Shown here: positions 1 to 8,594 of the stretch, piece after piece
Layout: each line of letters starts with the position of its first letter
Position numbering within the stretch: the stretch's first letter is position 1
DNA from: Streptomyces sp. 35G-GA-8
GTDB lineage: Bacteria > Actinomycetota > Actinomycetes > Streptomycetales > Streptomycetaceae
Direction of reading: 5' to 3'
NCBI RefSeq assembly: GCF_023534745.1
Contig: NZ_JAMHJQ010000007.1
Location: forward strand, 1-50,431
Length of the DNA: 50,431 nt
Made by a program: the position numbers and the translations under genes
The notes under the pieces: generated by a model
Database searches by the model: none
Told to the model about the DNA's origin: nothing
Seen by the model: only the letters and a program-made list of their open reading frames with translations

Positions 1-349
1 CTGTTGAGTTCTCAAGGAACGGACGCTTCCTTTGTACTCACCCTCTCGGGCTTTCCTCCGGGCTTTTCCCTTCGGTCTTGCGTTTCCGACTCTATCAGAT
101 TCATTCGGCGTGTTCCGCCTCAAGAATTCCGATGGCCTTTGGACTGGCCTTTTGCCTTTCGGCTGTTCACTACTTTAACCGAATCCCTGCCCGGCTCATA
201 ATCGAGCCATTGAGTCCGGATTTCGGCATGCCGAAATCCCTACCCGTCAGGGTGTCGTCGAAAGTAGTGGGTGGCCGCTTCGGGGACTGCTGAACAGCAG
301 GACCCGTTGAAAGCGGCTCGGGCTACGTTAGGCGGATGAACAGCACGAG
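1..349 (-). promoter_or_regulatory. Leader/promoter region of a minus-strand rRNA operon
   Basis: No gene lies here. Read on the minus strand, bases 1-20 give the CCTTGAGAACTCAACAG element that sits in the leader just ahead of 16S rRNA in Streptomyces and other actinobacteria, so the 16S gene should start a short way left of the window. AT-richer blocks with -10-like hexamers (TAGAGT, complement of 89-94; TAAAGT, complement of 172-177) fit the multi-promoter leaders known for Streptomyces rrn operons. The short open frames here have no ribosome sites and are not genes. The assignment rests on remembered leader sequence; the 16S gene itself is not visible. Confidence 0.75.
218..239. repeat. 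Perfect 22-bp palindrome in the rRNA leader
   Basis: The sequence GGATTTCGGCATGCCGAAATCC reads identically on both strands, built around GGCATGCC. It lies about 85 bp downstream of the distal rRNA promoter. It could be a protein operator or, as RNA, an 11-bp stem. No U-run follows on the minus strand, so a terminator is unlikely. Confidence 0.7.
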
Positions 350-353
350 TCAA
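325..353 (-). promoter_or_regulatory. Strong sigma70-type (HrdB-like) promoter of the rRNA operon
   Basis: On the minus strand there is TTGACT (complement of 348-353), a 17-base spacer and TAACGT (complement of 325-330). This is close to the HrdB consensus and points into the rRNA leader. The -35 box overlaps the stop codon (350-352) of the upstream glycosylase gene on the same strand. It is likely the most upstream promoter of the operon. Confidence 0.7.
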
Positions 354-991
354 GTTCGACGTTTACGTGGTGCGTGAGCGCGATAGGGGCTCACCGAGGG
401 GTCGCCGTCGATCCAGAAGCGCCAGGGGTGGACCGCGCCGTCGCCGCCCACTCCGGTGCGCGGGCCACTGCGGACCTGGTCAGTCGGGACAGGAGTACCG
501 GTGAGTATCGACAGGGGGGCGTCGGGGCCGGCGCAGACGTCCGCTCCGTTCAGGGCGCGGTCGACATCGAGGGCGGTGGCCAGGCGGGCCGGGCCTTTGG
601 CCAGTTCCCTGTCATGGCGGGCCGAGATTCGACGTTTGCGGGCCAGTTCGGCGCCCACGCCGATCTCACCGGCCCGCAGCAGGACCCCGCTCGCCATGCC
701 CTCGGGGCCGCACACCAGGTTGAGGCAGTGCCACATCCCGTAGGTGAAGTAGACATACGCATGACCGGGCGGGCCGAACATCACCTCGTTGCGGGCGGTG
801 CGGCCGCGGAAGGCGTGCGAGCCCGGGTCGACCGCGCCTGCGTACGCCTCTACTTCGGTCAGCCGGAGCTCGATGGGGCCGTCGTCCGTGTCCCGTATCA
901 GCGTTCGGCCCAGGAGGTCCGGTGCGACCTCAAGGACCGGCCGGTCGAAGAAGTCGCGGGACAGCGGCCTGCGGTCGGGACTCTCGGTCAT
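350..991 (-). CDS. DNA-3-methyladenine glycosylase (AAG/MPG family)
   Basis: Base-excision repair enzyme that removes alkylated purines such as 3-methyladenine by cleaving the N-glycosidic bond. The 213-residue protein spans a full Pur_DNA_glyco domain. Residues 44-50 (LTEVEAY) hold the general-base glutamate, E48 by analogy with human AAG E125. The [14 protein letters not shown] segment (about 68-81) and the YGMWHCLN stretch form the DNA-inserting and base pocket region. The ATG at 991 is preferred because the domain starts just after it; an upstream in-frame start at 1075 would add 28 residues that overlap the spo0M-like start. It is divergent from the Spo0M-like gene, and its 3' end carries the -35 box of the rRNA promoter. 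Confidence 0.93.
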   Translation of the reverse strand: MTESPDRRPLSRDFFDRPVLEVAPDLLGRTLIRDTDDGPIELRLTEVEAYAGAVDPGSHAFRGRTARNEVMFGPPGHAYVYFTYGMWHCLNLVCGPEGMASGVLLRAGEIGVGAELARKRRISARHDRELAKGPARLATALDVDRALNGADVCAGPDAPLSILTGTPVPTDQVRSGPRTGVGGDGAVHPWRFWIDGDPSVSPYRAHAPRKRRT

Positions 992-1064
992 GGCGTATGA
1001 GCCTACCGGGGAACCGAATACGGTCGAGGCGCGTATGTAGTGGTCAGGACTAGAAGGAGTGAAC

Positions 1065-1847
1065 ATGGGGTTCAAGAAGCTGCTCGCGAGTCTGGGCGCC
1101 GGTGGCGCGTCCGTCGAGACGGAGCTGACCGAGCTGAACGTCGTTCCCGGCGGGGTCGTCCAGGGTGAGGTACGGCTCCAGGGCGGGTCCGTGAATCAGC
1201 GGATCGAGGGGCTCAACGTCGGGCTCCAGGCGCGCGTCGAGGTCGAGGGTGGCGACCAGGAGACCAAGCAGAACATCGAGTTCACCAAGCAGAACATCGG
1301 CGGCGCCTTCGAGGTGCAGGCCGGGGCCGTTCATGTGGTGCCGTTCGGTCTGGAGATCCCCTGGGAGACCCCGATCACGACGATCGACGGTCAGCCGCTG
1401 CGCGGGATGAACATCGGTGTGACCACGGAGCTGGAGATCGCGCGGGCGCTGGACTCCGGCGATCTGGACCCGATCAATGTCCACCCGCTGCCGGCGCAGC
1501 AGGCGATCCTGGACGCCTTCATCCGGCTGGGCTTCCGTTTCAAGTCCGCGGACATGGAGCGTGGTCACATCCGCGGGACGCGTCAGCGGCTGCCGTTCTA
1601 CCAGGAGATCGAGTTCTTCGCGCCGCAGCAGTACCGCGGCCTGAACCAGGTCGAGCTGTCCTTCGTCGCGGACGACCGCGAGATGGACGTCATCCTGGAG
1701 ATGGACAAGAAGCCGGGTCTGTTCACCGAGGGCAGCGACTCGTTCCGGGCGTTCCAGGTGGGGCTCAACGACTTCCAGGGCACCGACTGGTCCGCGTATC
1801 TCAACCAGTGGCTCTCCGAGGTCGGTGGCCGTCGTAACTGGTTCTGA
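1065..1847 (+). CDS. Spo0M-like sporulation-control protein
   Basis: The 260-residue protein belongs to the Spo0M (SpoOM) family, which has an arrestin-like double beta-sandwich fold. Bacillus Spo0M modulates sporulation; the actinobacterial role is unproven. The start [19 protein letters not shown] is the characteristic N-terminus, followed by acidic beta-strand segments and a WSAYLNQWL-type C-terminal helix. The ATG at 1065 is chosen because AGAAGGAG (1052-1059) sits at ideal spacing; the GTG at 1059 overlaps that site. It is a single gene, transcribed away from the glycosylase. Family assignment is strong, cellular function inferred. Confidence 0.9.
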   Translation: MGFKKLLASLGAGGASVETELTELNVVPGGVVQGEVRLQGGSVNQRIEGLNVGLQARVEVEGGDQETKQNIEFTKQNIGGAFEVQAGAVHVVPFGLEIPWETPITTIDGQPLRGMNIGVTTELEIARALDSGDLDPINVHPLPAQQAILDAFIRLGFRFKSADMERGHIRGTRQRLPFYQEIEFFAPQQYRGLNQVELSFVADDREMDVILEMDKKPGLFTEGSDSFRAFQVGLNDFQGTDWSAYLNQWLSEVGGRRNWF

Positions 1848-1945
1848 GCGCGGGCTCTAGGCTCGGCCCCGCGAGGCTGCCGAACCGCCGCGAGCGGTCG
1901 GCGGCCGAGCAGTCAGGCAGGACAGCCTATTCGGAGGTTTCAGAC

Positions 1946-2485
1946 GTGACCGAGGGGAAGAGGGCTCCGCTCCCTCATGACTTCCATCCGCGGGTGCCGT
2001 CGTTCACGGTGGTGAGCGATGACATCGCGCCCGGGGCCACGCTCAAGGACGCCCAGGTCCACGCCGCCGGGAACACCTCGCCGCAGCTGCGGTGGGAGGG
2101 TTTCCCGGCGGAGACCCGGAGCTTCGCCGTGACGTGCTTCGATCCGGACGCGCCGACCGGCAGCGGGTTCTGGCACTGGGTGGTCTTCGACATCCCGGCG
2201 TCGGTCACGGAGCTTCCCGTGGGCGCGGGCACCGGGGCGTTCGAGGGGCTTCCCGAGGGCGCGGTGCAGGCGCGCAACGACTACGGGTCGCGGGACTTCG
2301 GTGGCGCGGCGCCGCCGCCCGGGGATCCGGCGCACCGCTATGTGTTCACGGTGTACGCGGTGGACAGTGAGCGGCTGGGTCCCGACGGCGACGCGTCGCC
2401 CGCGGTCGTGGGCTTCAATCTGCGGTTCCATACGCTGGCTCGTGCGCAGCTCATCGGCGAGTACGCGGCCCCGGCCGCCCTTTGA
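1946..2485 (+). CDS. YbhB/YbcL family Raf-kinase-inhibitor-like (PEBP) protein
   Basis: The 179-residue single-domain phosphatidylethanolamine-binding-protein homologue has no signal peptide, so it is cytoplasmic. The anion-binding pocket motifs are present: DPDAP at 66-70, FWHWV at 75-79, and a downstream [10 protein letters not shown] loop with a proline-rich turn. Bacterial PEBPs are structurally known but have no settled function. The GTG at 1946 follows a good CGGAGG site at 1932-1937. A convincing terminator follows at 2502-2544, so the gene looks monocistronic. Confidence 0.92.
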   Translation: MTEGKRAPLPHDFHPRVPSFTVVSDDIAPGATLKDAQVHAAGNTSPQLRWEGFPAETRSFAVTCFDPDAPTGSGFWHWVVFDIPASVTELPVGAGTGAFEGLPEGAVQARNDYGSRDFGGAAPPPGDPAHRYVFTVYAVDSERLGPDGDASPAVVGFNLRFHTLARAQLIGEYAAPAAL

Positions 2486-2501
2486 CCGTTTGCCTTTTGT
2501 T

Positions 2502-2544
2502 TGCCCTGCCCTGGTCTTGGAGAGATCAGAGCAGGGCATTTTTT
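2502..2544 (+). terminator. Rho-independent terminator after the PEBP gene
   Basis: TGCCCTG (2502-2508) pairs with CAGGGCA (2532-2538), with partial inner pairing, and six T residues follow (2539-2544). This is one of the few classical hairpin-plus-U-run terminators in the window. Confidence 0.75.
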
Positions 2545-2637
2545 ATTGTGTTGTCCCTCTCGGCGTGCCCGGCCAGAGTTGATCCAGGCCCGACGCCTCC
2601 CGATGGGGCTCGGGCCGGCACACGGGAGGTGGGCGGG

Positions 2638-3150
2638 ATGCGGGACACGCTGGTACTGAATGCGAGCTTCGAGCCGCTGTCGACGGTGACACTCAACCGT
2701 GCGGTGGTGCTGGTGCTGCAGGACAAGGCCGTTGTCGAGCACGCTCATCCCGATCTCCGTGTGCGTGCGGCCGCGGTGGAGCTGCCGGTGCCCCGGGTGA
2801 TCAGGCTGTGCCGTTACGTACGGGTGCCGTTCCGAAGACAGGCTCCGTGGTCGAGGCGGGGGGTGCTGGTCAGGGACCAGCATCGGTGCGCGTACTGCGG
2901 CAGGCGCGCGACGACGGTGGACCATGTGGTGCCGCGTTCCCGGGGTGGTTCGGACAGCTGGCTGAATACGGTCGCTTCCTGTGCCGAGGACAACCACCGC
3001 AAGGCCGACCGTACGCCGGAGCAGGCGGGGATGCCGCTGCTGTACCAGCCGTTCGTGCCGTCCCCGGCGGACGCCATGCTGCTGTCGCTGAGGGCCGGTG
3101 AGCGTTCGGAGCTGCCGCAGTGGCTGGTCTCGGTGGCGTCCGCCGCGTAA
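2638..3150 (+). CDS. HNH endonuclease-fold protein
   Basis: The 170-residue protein begins MRDTLVLNASFEPLSTV, typical of a widespread actinobacterial HNH family. The nuclease core is RCAYCG (zinc CxxC), then DHVVPRSRGG (catalytic His), then NTVASC and DNHRKADRT. The second zinc knuckle keeps only one cysteine, which is normal in this subfamily as I recall it. The ATG at 2638 is chosen over an in-frame start at 2482, which would lie inside the PEBP gene and its terminator; GGGAGGT at 2624-2630 precedes it. Substrate unknown; it could be a repair or housekeeping nuclease. Confidence 0.88.
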   Translation: MRDTLVLNASFEPLSTVTLNRAVVLVLQDKAVVEHAHPDLRVRAAAVELPVPRVIRLCRYVRVPFRRQAPWSRRGVLVRDQHRCAYCGRRATTVDHVVPRSRGGSDSWLNTVASCAEDNHRKADRTPEQAGMPLLYQPFVPSPADAMLLSLRAGERSELPQWLVSVASAA

Positions 3151-3151
3151 A

Positions 3152-3195
3152 GCGTGAGAGAGAGCGTGTCGGTAACGCGTGAGAGAGAGCGTGTC
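3152..3195. repeat. Pair of 19-bp perfect direct repeats
   Basis: GCGTGAGAGAGAGCGTGTC occurs at 3152-3170 and again at 3177-3195, separated by six bases, right after the HNH stop codon and before the terminator hairpin. Its origin may be slippage duplication or a tandem protein site. Confidence 0.8.
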
Positions 3196-3199
3196 AGAG

Positions 3200-3230
3200 G
3201 CAGCCCGCTTCCCCACGGGGAGCGGGCTGC
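3200..3230. terminator. Bidirectional terminator between HNH and TauE genes
   Basis: A 10-bp perfect stem (3200-3209 with 3221-3230) plus four more G-C pairs inside gives a very stable hairpin in a convergent gap. It has no U-run, as is common in Streptomyces. Confidence 0.7.
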
Positions 3231-3276
3231 CGGCTGTCCGGGGCCCTGTGGAGCCCGTGCGGTCCGGGCCCGTCGG

Positions 3277-4053
3277 TCAGCCGTACCGGCGGACGAGCAG
3301 CTGGACGATGGCGACCACTCCGACGGCCACGACCAGCCCGCGCAGCGCCGCGGGGGGCAGCTTGCGGCCGGCCTTGGCCCCGAGCTGGCCGCCGATCGCC
3401 GAGCCGACGGCGATGAGGACGACCGCTGTCCAGTCGAACTCCGCGACGAAGAGGAAGAAGAGCGCCGCGACGGTGTTGACGACGGCGGCGAGGATGTTCT
3501 TGACCGCGTTCAGCCGCTGCATGGTGTCGTCGAGCAGCATGCCCATCAGGGAGAGATAGATGATGCCCTGGGCCGCGGTGAAGTAGCCGCCGTAGACGCT
3601 GGCGAGCAGGATGCCGGTGAACAGGAGCGGGCCGCCGTTGGGGCGGGCGCTGGTGCCTTTCCGGGCACGGCGGGCCTGGACGGCCCTGGCCAGCCGGGGC
3701 TGGAGGATGATCAGGACGAGAGCGAGGGTGACCAGGACGGGCACGATCGTCTCGAAGGCCGTCGACGGCAGTGCCAGCAGCAGAGCGGCCCCGCCCAGCC
3801 CGCCGGCGAGCGCGGCGGCGCTCAGGCGCAGTACGCGGCGGCGCTGGCCGGTGAGTTCGGCGCGGTAGCCGATGGCTCCGCTGATGGCGCCGGGTATCAG
3901 GCCAAGGGCGTTGGAGACGGTGGCGGTGACCGGCGGGAGGCCTGTCGCGAGCAGCACGGGGAAGGTGATCAGCGTGCCGGAACCGACAATGGTGTTGATG
4001 GTTCCGGCGCTGATGCCCGCGACGAATACGGCGAGCATCTCCCAGGTGGTCAC
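3277..4053 (-). CDS. TauE/SafE-family sulfite/anion exporter-like permease
   Basis: The protein of about 258 residues has the two-times-four transmembrane layout of the TauE/SafE family. It carries the N-terminal repeat motif GTINTIVGSGTLITFPVLL, the matching second-half motif around LASVYGGYFTAAQG, and glycine-rich helices throughout. Family members move sulfite, sulfonates or other small organic anions out of or across the membrane; the substrate here cannot be read from sequence. The GTG at 4053 is preferred because GGAGGG lies about nine bases upstream; an ATG at 4089 would add 12 residues. It lies downstream of the band-7 gene on the same strand with a 62-bp gap. Confidence 0.88.
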   Translation of the reverse strand: MTTWEMLAVFVAGISAGTINTIVGSGTLITFPVLLATGLPPVTATVSNALGLIPGAISGAIGYRAELTGQRRRVLRLSAAALAGGLGGAALLLALPSTAFETIVPVLVTLALVLIILQPRLARAVQARRARKGTSARPNGGPLLFTGILLASVYGGYFTAAQGIIYLSLMGMLLDDTMQRLNAVKNILAAVVNTVAALFFLFVAEFDWTAVVLIAVGSAIGGQLGAKAGRKLPPAALRGLVVAVGVVAIVQLLVRRYG

Positions 4054-4115
4054 GGTGCGCTGCCCTCCGGTGATCGGTGCTGGATGCACCGATCATGCAC
4101 GAAGGGGTCGGTCGC

Positions 4116-5045
4116 TCAGTCCAGCGGGGGGTCCTGCCTGCGCTCCTTGCCGGTGTCGAAGCCCGGCATGCCACCGCCCAGGTTGCCGAAGGCGCCGCTG
4201 AGTCCCTTGAGCGCGTCGCCGATCTCGCTGGGCACGATCCAGAGCTTGTTGGCGTCTCCCTCGGCGATCTTGGGGAGCATCTGGAGGTACTGGTACGAGA
4301 GCAGCTTCTGGTCGGGGTCGCCCGCGTGGATCGACTCGAAGACCGTGCGGATCGCCTGGGCCTCGCCCTCGGCGCGCAGGGCGGCGGCCTTGGCCTCACC
4401 TTCCGCGCGCAGGATCGCGGACTGCTTCTCGCCCTCGGCGGTGAGGATCTGCGACTGGCGGATGCCCTCCGCGGTGAGGATCGCGGCGCGCTTGTCACGG
4501 TCGGCGCGCATCTGCTTCTCCATCGAGTCCTGGATGGAGGTCGGCGGCTCGATCGCCTTCAGCTCGACGCGGTTGACGCGGATGCCCCACTTGCCGGTGG
4601 CCTCGTCGAGGACGCCGCGCAGCGCCGCGTTGATCTCCTCGCGGGAGGTGAGGGTCCGCTCCAGGTCCATGCCACCGATGATGTTGCGCAGGGTGGTGAC
4701 GGTGAGCTGTTCGATCGCCTGGATATAGCTGGCGACTTCGTAGGTCGCGGCGCGGGCGTCGGTCACCTGGTAGTAGATGACGGTGTCGATGTTGACGACC
4801 AGGTTGTCCTGGGTGATCACCGGTTGGGGCGGGAAGGGGACGACCTGTTCACGGAGGTCGATCCGGTTACGGATCGAGTCGATGAACGGGACGACAATGT
4901 TCAGGCCCGCGTTGAGAGTTCGTGTGTAGCGGCCGAACCGCTCCACGATGGCGGCGCTCGCCTGTGGGATGACCTGGATCGTCTTGATCAGTGCGATGAA
5001 TACAAGCACCACCAGGATGACCAGGACGATGATGATCGATGGCAT
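4116..5045 (-). CDS. SPFH/band-7 domain protein (stomatin/slipin-like)
   Basis: The 309-residue membrane-associated scaffold protein has an N-terminal hydrophobic helix (about 3-25) and an SPFH domain (about 25-190) with the VERFGRYTRTLNAGLN signature. An Ala/Glu-rich coiled coil follows, with imperfect repeats of the form ILTAEGxxQS and LRAEGEA (about 190-235). Stomatin-like proteins oligomerise in membranes and pair with NfeD proteins, and an NfeD gene lies 90 bp upstream on the same strand. The C-terminal tail is glycine-rich and charged. The pair probably organises membrane microdomains or a membrane-protease quality-control site. Confidence 0.93.
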   Translation of the reverse strand: MPSIIIVLVILVVLVFIALIKTIQVIPQASAAIVERFGRYTRTLNAGLNIVVPFIDSIRNRIDLREQVVPFPPQPVITQDNLVVNIDTVIYYQVTDARAATYEVASYIQAIEQLTVTTLRNIIGGMDLERTLTSREEINAALRGVLDEATGKWGIRVNRVELKAIEPPTSIQDSMEKQMRADRDKRAAILTAEGIRQSQILTAEGEKQSAILRAEGEAKAAALRAEGEAQAIRTVFESIHAGDPDQKLLSYQYLQMLPKIAEGDANKLWIVPSEIGDALKGLSGAFGNLGGGMPGFDTGKERRQDPPLD

Positions 5046-5135
5046 CGCGTTCCTCGGGCCCTTCGCTGCCGGATGTTCTGATGATCGATTTTCTCAGACC
5101 GCGAGCGTATGTGCTTACCGTTCGGCCGGGTTGGC

Positions 5136-5564
5136 TCACATCACCACGGCTGTGGCACCGTCGATCTCGACCACATCGACCTGTTCACCGGGTTCGAAGG
5201 CGGCTCGCTCGTCGTAGGTGCGGGCCGACCAGACCTCACCGGCCAGCTTGATTCGGCCACCTCTGCCGTCCACCCGTTCCAGTACGACGGCTTGACGGCC
5301 CTTCAGTGCGTCGATGCCGGTGGCCGAGCCGGGGCTCGCGCCGCGTTGGCGGGCCGCGTAGGGACGTACGACGGCGACGAGGGCGATGGACACTACGACA
5401 AATACGAGGACTTGGACCACGATTCCACCGCCGAGCGCCGCGGTGACGGCTCCGGCGACCGCTCCGGCCGAGAACATGCCGAATTCGGGCATCGCCGTTA
5501 TGACGAGCGGAATGCCCAGTCCGACAGCGCCGATCAGCCACCACACCCATGCGTCGATTTCCAC
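5136..5564 (-). CDS. NfeD-family membrane protein
   Basis: The 142-residue protein has two or three transmembrane helices (about 5-70) followed by a soluble OB-fold NfeD C-terminal domain (about 80-142) containing LKGRQAVVLERVDGRGG and GEVWSAR. This is the short NfeD type without the ClpP-like protease domain. Start is GTG at 5564. It is 90 bp upstream of its expected partner, the band-7 protein, and 79 bp downstream of an ABC ATPase, so the three may be cotranscribed. Confidence 0.9.
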   Translation of the reverse strand: MEIDAWVWWLIGAVGLGIPLVITAMPEFGMFSAGAVAGAVTAALGGGIVVQVLVFVVVSIALVAVVRPYAARQRGASPGSATGIDALKGRQAVVLERVDGRGGRIKLAGEVWSARTYDERAAFEPGEQVDVVEIDGATAVVM

Positions 5565-5610
5565 ATGGTCATGGTAGGGGCGGGGGTCCCTGTCACGACA
5601 GGGGTGATAT

Positions 5611-5636
5611 CCGGTCAGCTGAGGGCCGTTGACCGG
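5611..5636 (-). terminator. Possible hairpin after the ABC ATPase gene
   Basis: CCGGTCA (5611-5617) and TGACCGG (5630-5636) form a 7-bp stem just beyond the ABC stop codon. There is no U-run, and a second small inverted repeat (5588-5603) is adjacent. It could attenuate rather than end transcription into nfeD. Confidence 0.3.
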
Positions 5637-5643
5637 CCGGACG

Positions 5644-6435
<792 letters not shown>

Positions 6436-6561
6436 GAGCGCGTTGTCTCCCCATGCAATCGTCTTGAGGTTTCAGGTACGCCTGTAGGCGCGTCACCCAA
6501 GGAAAACCTACGCCACCCATCGGGGGGTCCGGCCGTGAGGTCCGTTCCCTACGCTGGTGCC

Positions 6562-7359
6562 ATGCTTTCGCAACCACGCTCAGGACTGCTGGCCGCATGG
6601 GGAAATGCCCTTTTGGCCGGGTTTGTATCGCCGGACGACGCTGTGACCGCCGTGGTGGGCGACGACGCCGTGCACCGGGTGGAAGGGCTGCCCGGTGAGG
6701 CCGGTCCTGTCGGGCTCACGCTGGCGCTTGGCCGGCTGCGGGCGCTCGGGGTGACCGGGTACCGGATCGCGCTGCCCGCGCCGGGCCATCCGCTGGGGCT
6801 CAGCGGTCCGCCGGAGTTCAATGCCCGCGCGCTGGAGGCCGAGGAGGCCGTGATCGCGGCAGGGGCACCGTACGGACTGATCCCGGAGGTCTCCGCGGTG
6901 GGCCCGGACGGGGACCAGCATGTCGAGGTCGTGTGGCACTGTCTGCCGGTACGGGAGGCGCCGCCGGCGGACGTGCCCTCGCTGGGCGAGGCGGAGCGCG
7001 AACTGGCGGAGGCGCTGCGGGAGGCGACGGACGTGCTCTCCCGGCTGGATGTGGCGGCCTCGGGGCCGGTGGCAGAGGCGGCTCTCGACGCGTACCGGGC
7101 ACGGTCGGAGCGCGGGCGCGAGGTGCTGGCGCCCGGCTATCCACCGCGCGCCGTACGGGTGCTCGAACTGGCGCAGCGGATCGCGCTGCTGGTCTCACTG
7201 GCGTACGAGCACGGCCACGGCGGCGCGGTGAGCGCGTCGGAGATGGCGGCGCGTGGCGAGGCGCTGCGGCCGGTGGAGCGGTGCGCGCGACGGGCGCTCG
7301 TGGCGTCCTACAACGCGTATGTCGAGGAGCGGGAGCGGGGTATGCCGCCCGTTTCCTGA
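6562..7359 (+). CDS. Conserved actinobacterial hypothetical protein
   Basis: The 265-residue protein has no domain I recognise. It opens with MLSQPRSGLLAAWGNALLAG, is rich in Ala, Val, Glu and Arg, has a central beta-rich part (about 60-120) and a helical C-terminal half. It lacks a signal peptide or membrane segment. The ATG at 6562 has no ribosome site; instead TACGCT (6550-6555) ends six bases before it, so the mRNA may be leaderless. The reading frame is open further upstream but that stretch is the shadow of the ABC gene. Confidence 0.8.
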   Translation: MLSQPRSGLLAAWGNALLAGFVSPDDAVTAVVGDDAVHRVEGLPGEAGPVGLTLALGRLRALGVTGYRIALPAPGHPLGLSGPPEFNARALEAEEAVIAAGAPYGLIPEVSAVGPDGDQHVEVVWHCLPVREAPPADVPSLGEAERELAEALREATDVLSRLDVAASGPVAEAALDAYRARSERGREVLAPGYPPRAVRVLELAQRIALLVSLAYEHGHGGAVSASEMAARGEALRPVERCARRALVASYNAYVEERERGMPPVS

Positions 7360-7414
7360 GGTCCTGGGGTCGTGAGGATCCGGCGCACCGGGGTCTTGGG
7401 GACGCGACGAAAAG

Positions 7415-7466
7415 GCCGCCGAGGCCCCGGTACCCACCCGCCAGGGAGTCACCGGGCCTCGGCGGC
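7415..7466. terminator. Strong hairpin terminator between the hypothetical gene and the chaplin gene
   Basis: GCCGCCGAGGCCCcGGT (7415-7431) pairs with ACCGGGCCTCGGCGGC (7451-7466), a 16-bp stem with one bulged C. On the minus strand it is followed by TTTT (complement of 7410-7413), so it should stop chaplin transcripts and probably also the converging plus-strand gene. Confidence 0.8.
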
Positions 7467-7481
7467 GCGTCACGCGCTGCG

Positions 7482-7730
7482 TCAGTGGTTGACCGAGGCG
7501 TTGCCCAGGGCCGGGTTGAGCAGGCCGATCACGTTCACGGTGTTGCCGGTGAGGTTCACCGGGATGTGCACCGGGACCTGGACCGCGTTGCCGGAGCCGA
7601 CACCCGGGGAGTGCTGCGCCACGCCGTTGGCGTGGGCGCCGCCCTCGGTGGCGGACGCGGCTCCGGCGGTGGCACCCGCGGCGAGACCGGCGGTGACGAT
7701 GACCAGAGCGGCCTTCTTGGCAACCTTCAT
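7482..7730 (-). CDS. chpE: Short chaplin, ChpE-like (no cysteines)
   Basis: The 82-residue secreted hydrophobic coat protein has a signal peptide at about 1-28 (basic start MKVAKKAA, hydrophobic core, cleavage after ASA). One chaplin domain follows, with the landmarks ANGVAQHSPGVGSGN, VQVPVHIPVN and GNTVNVIGLLNPALGN, and the usual NH terminus. Chaplins form amyloid films that lower surface tension so that aerial hyphae can leave the medium. Most short chaplins carry two cysteines; here both positions are replaced, as in S. coelicolor ChpE. AAGGA lies seven bases before the ATG. The mRNA leader contains a 6-bp hairpin (7762-7776). It neighbours a two-component system, as at the S. coelicolor chpE locus. 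Confidence 0.92.
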   Translation of the reverse strand: MKVAKKAALVIVTAGLAAGATAGAASATEGGAHANGVAQHSPGVGSGNAVQVPVHIPVNLTGNTVNVIGLLNPALGNASVNH

Positions 7731-7892
7731 GGGATGTTCCTTAATCGTGTGATCAACAACAGCGGCGGTACGCCGCCGCACGCCATGAAGAACGCGCGAA
7801 AGACGATCAGGATGCGCCGTGTGGGTGACATACACCCGACGGTATGAATACTCAGACCGGAGTGCGATCATCCGATATCGCCGTGTGTGCGC

Positions 7893-8594
7893 TCAGCCCG
7901 TCACCCCATGGCGCACGGCCCACAGGGCCGCCTGCGTACGGTCCGAGAGGTCCAGCTTCATCAGGATGTTCGAGACATGTGTCTTGACGGTCTTCTCGGA
8001 GAGCACCAGCGCACGGGCGATCTCCCGGTTGGAGCGACCGTCGGCGATCAGGCTCAGCACCTCGCGCTCGCGTTCGGTGAGGGAGGTGCCCCTGCCCTGG
8101 CCGCTGCCCGGCTCGTCCTGGGCCAGCAGCGCTCCCGCGACCTCCGGCTGGAGCAGCACATGCCCGGCGTGCACGGAACGGATCGCGCCGGCCAGCGCCT
8201 CGGGATCGATGTCCTTGTATACGTAACCGGAGGCGCCGGCGCGCAGCGCGGGGACCACCGTGCGCTGTTCGGTGAAGCTGGTGACGATCAGGACCCTGGC
8301 CGGGTTGTCGAGCTCACGGAGCTTGCGCAGCGCCTCGATGCCGTCGGTGCCGGGCATCTTGATGTCCATCAGCACGACATCGGGGCGCAGTTCCTCGGCG
8401 CGGGCGATCCCCTCGGCGCCGTCGGACGCCTCGCCCACGACCTCGATGTCGTCCTGGATCTCCAGGAACGTCCGCAGTCCGCGCCTGACGACCTGGTGAT
8501 CGTCCACCAGCAGCACCCGGATGGCCCGCCCGTCACCCGCCGCCGCTCCGACGACGCGCTCCGCGCCGCCCCTGTCCTTTTCTTTCTCAGCCAC
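7893..8594 (-). CDS. NarL/FixJ-family response regulator
   Basis: The 233-residue protein has a receiver domain at about 25-145 with acidic pair D31/D32, phospho-acceptor D77 in VVLMDIKMPG, the Thr of IVTS and the Lys of YVYKD. A LuxR-type helix-turn-helix covers about 168-228 (LTEREREVLSLIADG, SNREIA, SEKTVKTHVSNIL). Its start overlaps the end of the upstream kinase gene by eight bases, so the two are translationally coupled and form one two-component system. The target genes are unknown; the adjacent chaplin gene is an obvious candidate but there is no direct evidence. Confidence 0.95.
   Translation of the reverse strand: MAEKEKDRGGAERVVGAAAGDGRAIRVLLVDDHQVVRRGLRTFLEIQDDIEVVGEASDGAEGIARAEELRPDVVLMDIKMPGTDGIEALRKLRELDNPARVLIVTSFTEQRTVVPALRAGASGYVYKDIDPEALAGAIRSVHAGHVLLQPEVAGALLAQDEPGSGQGRGTSLTEREREVLSLIADGRSNREIARALVLSEKTVKTHVSNILMKLDLSDRTQAALWAVRHGVTG

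Noticed and set aside
3154-4728. 524-residue plus-strand open frame over the TauE and band-7 genes
   Set aside because: It is the antisense shadow of two clear minus-strand genes; composition is low-complexity and no family pattern is visible.
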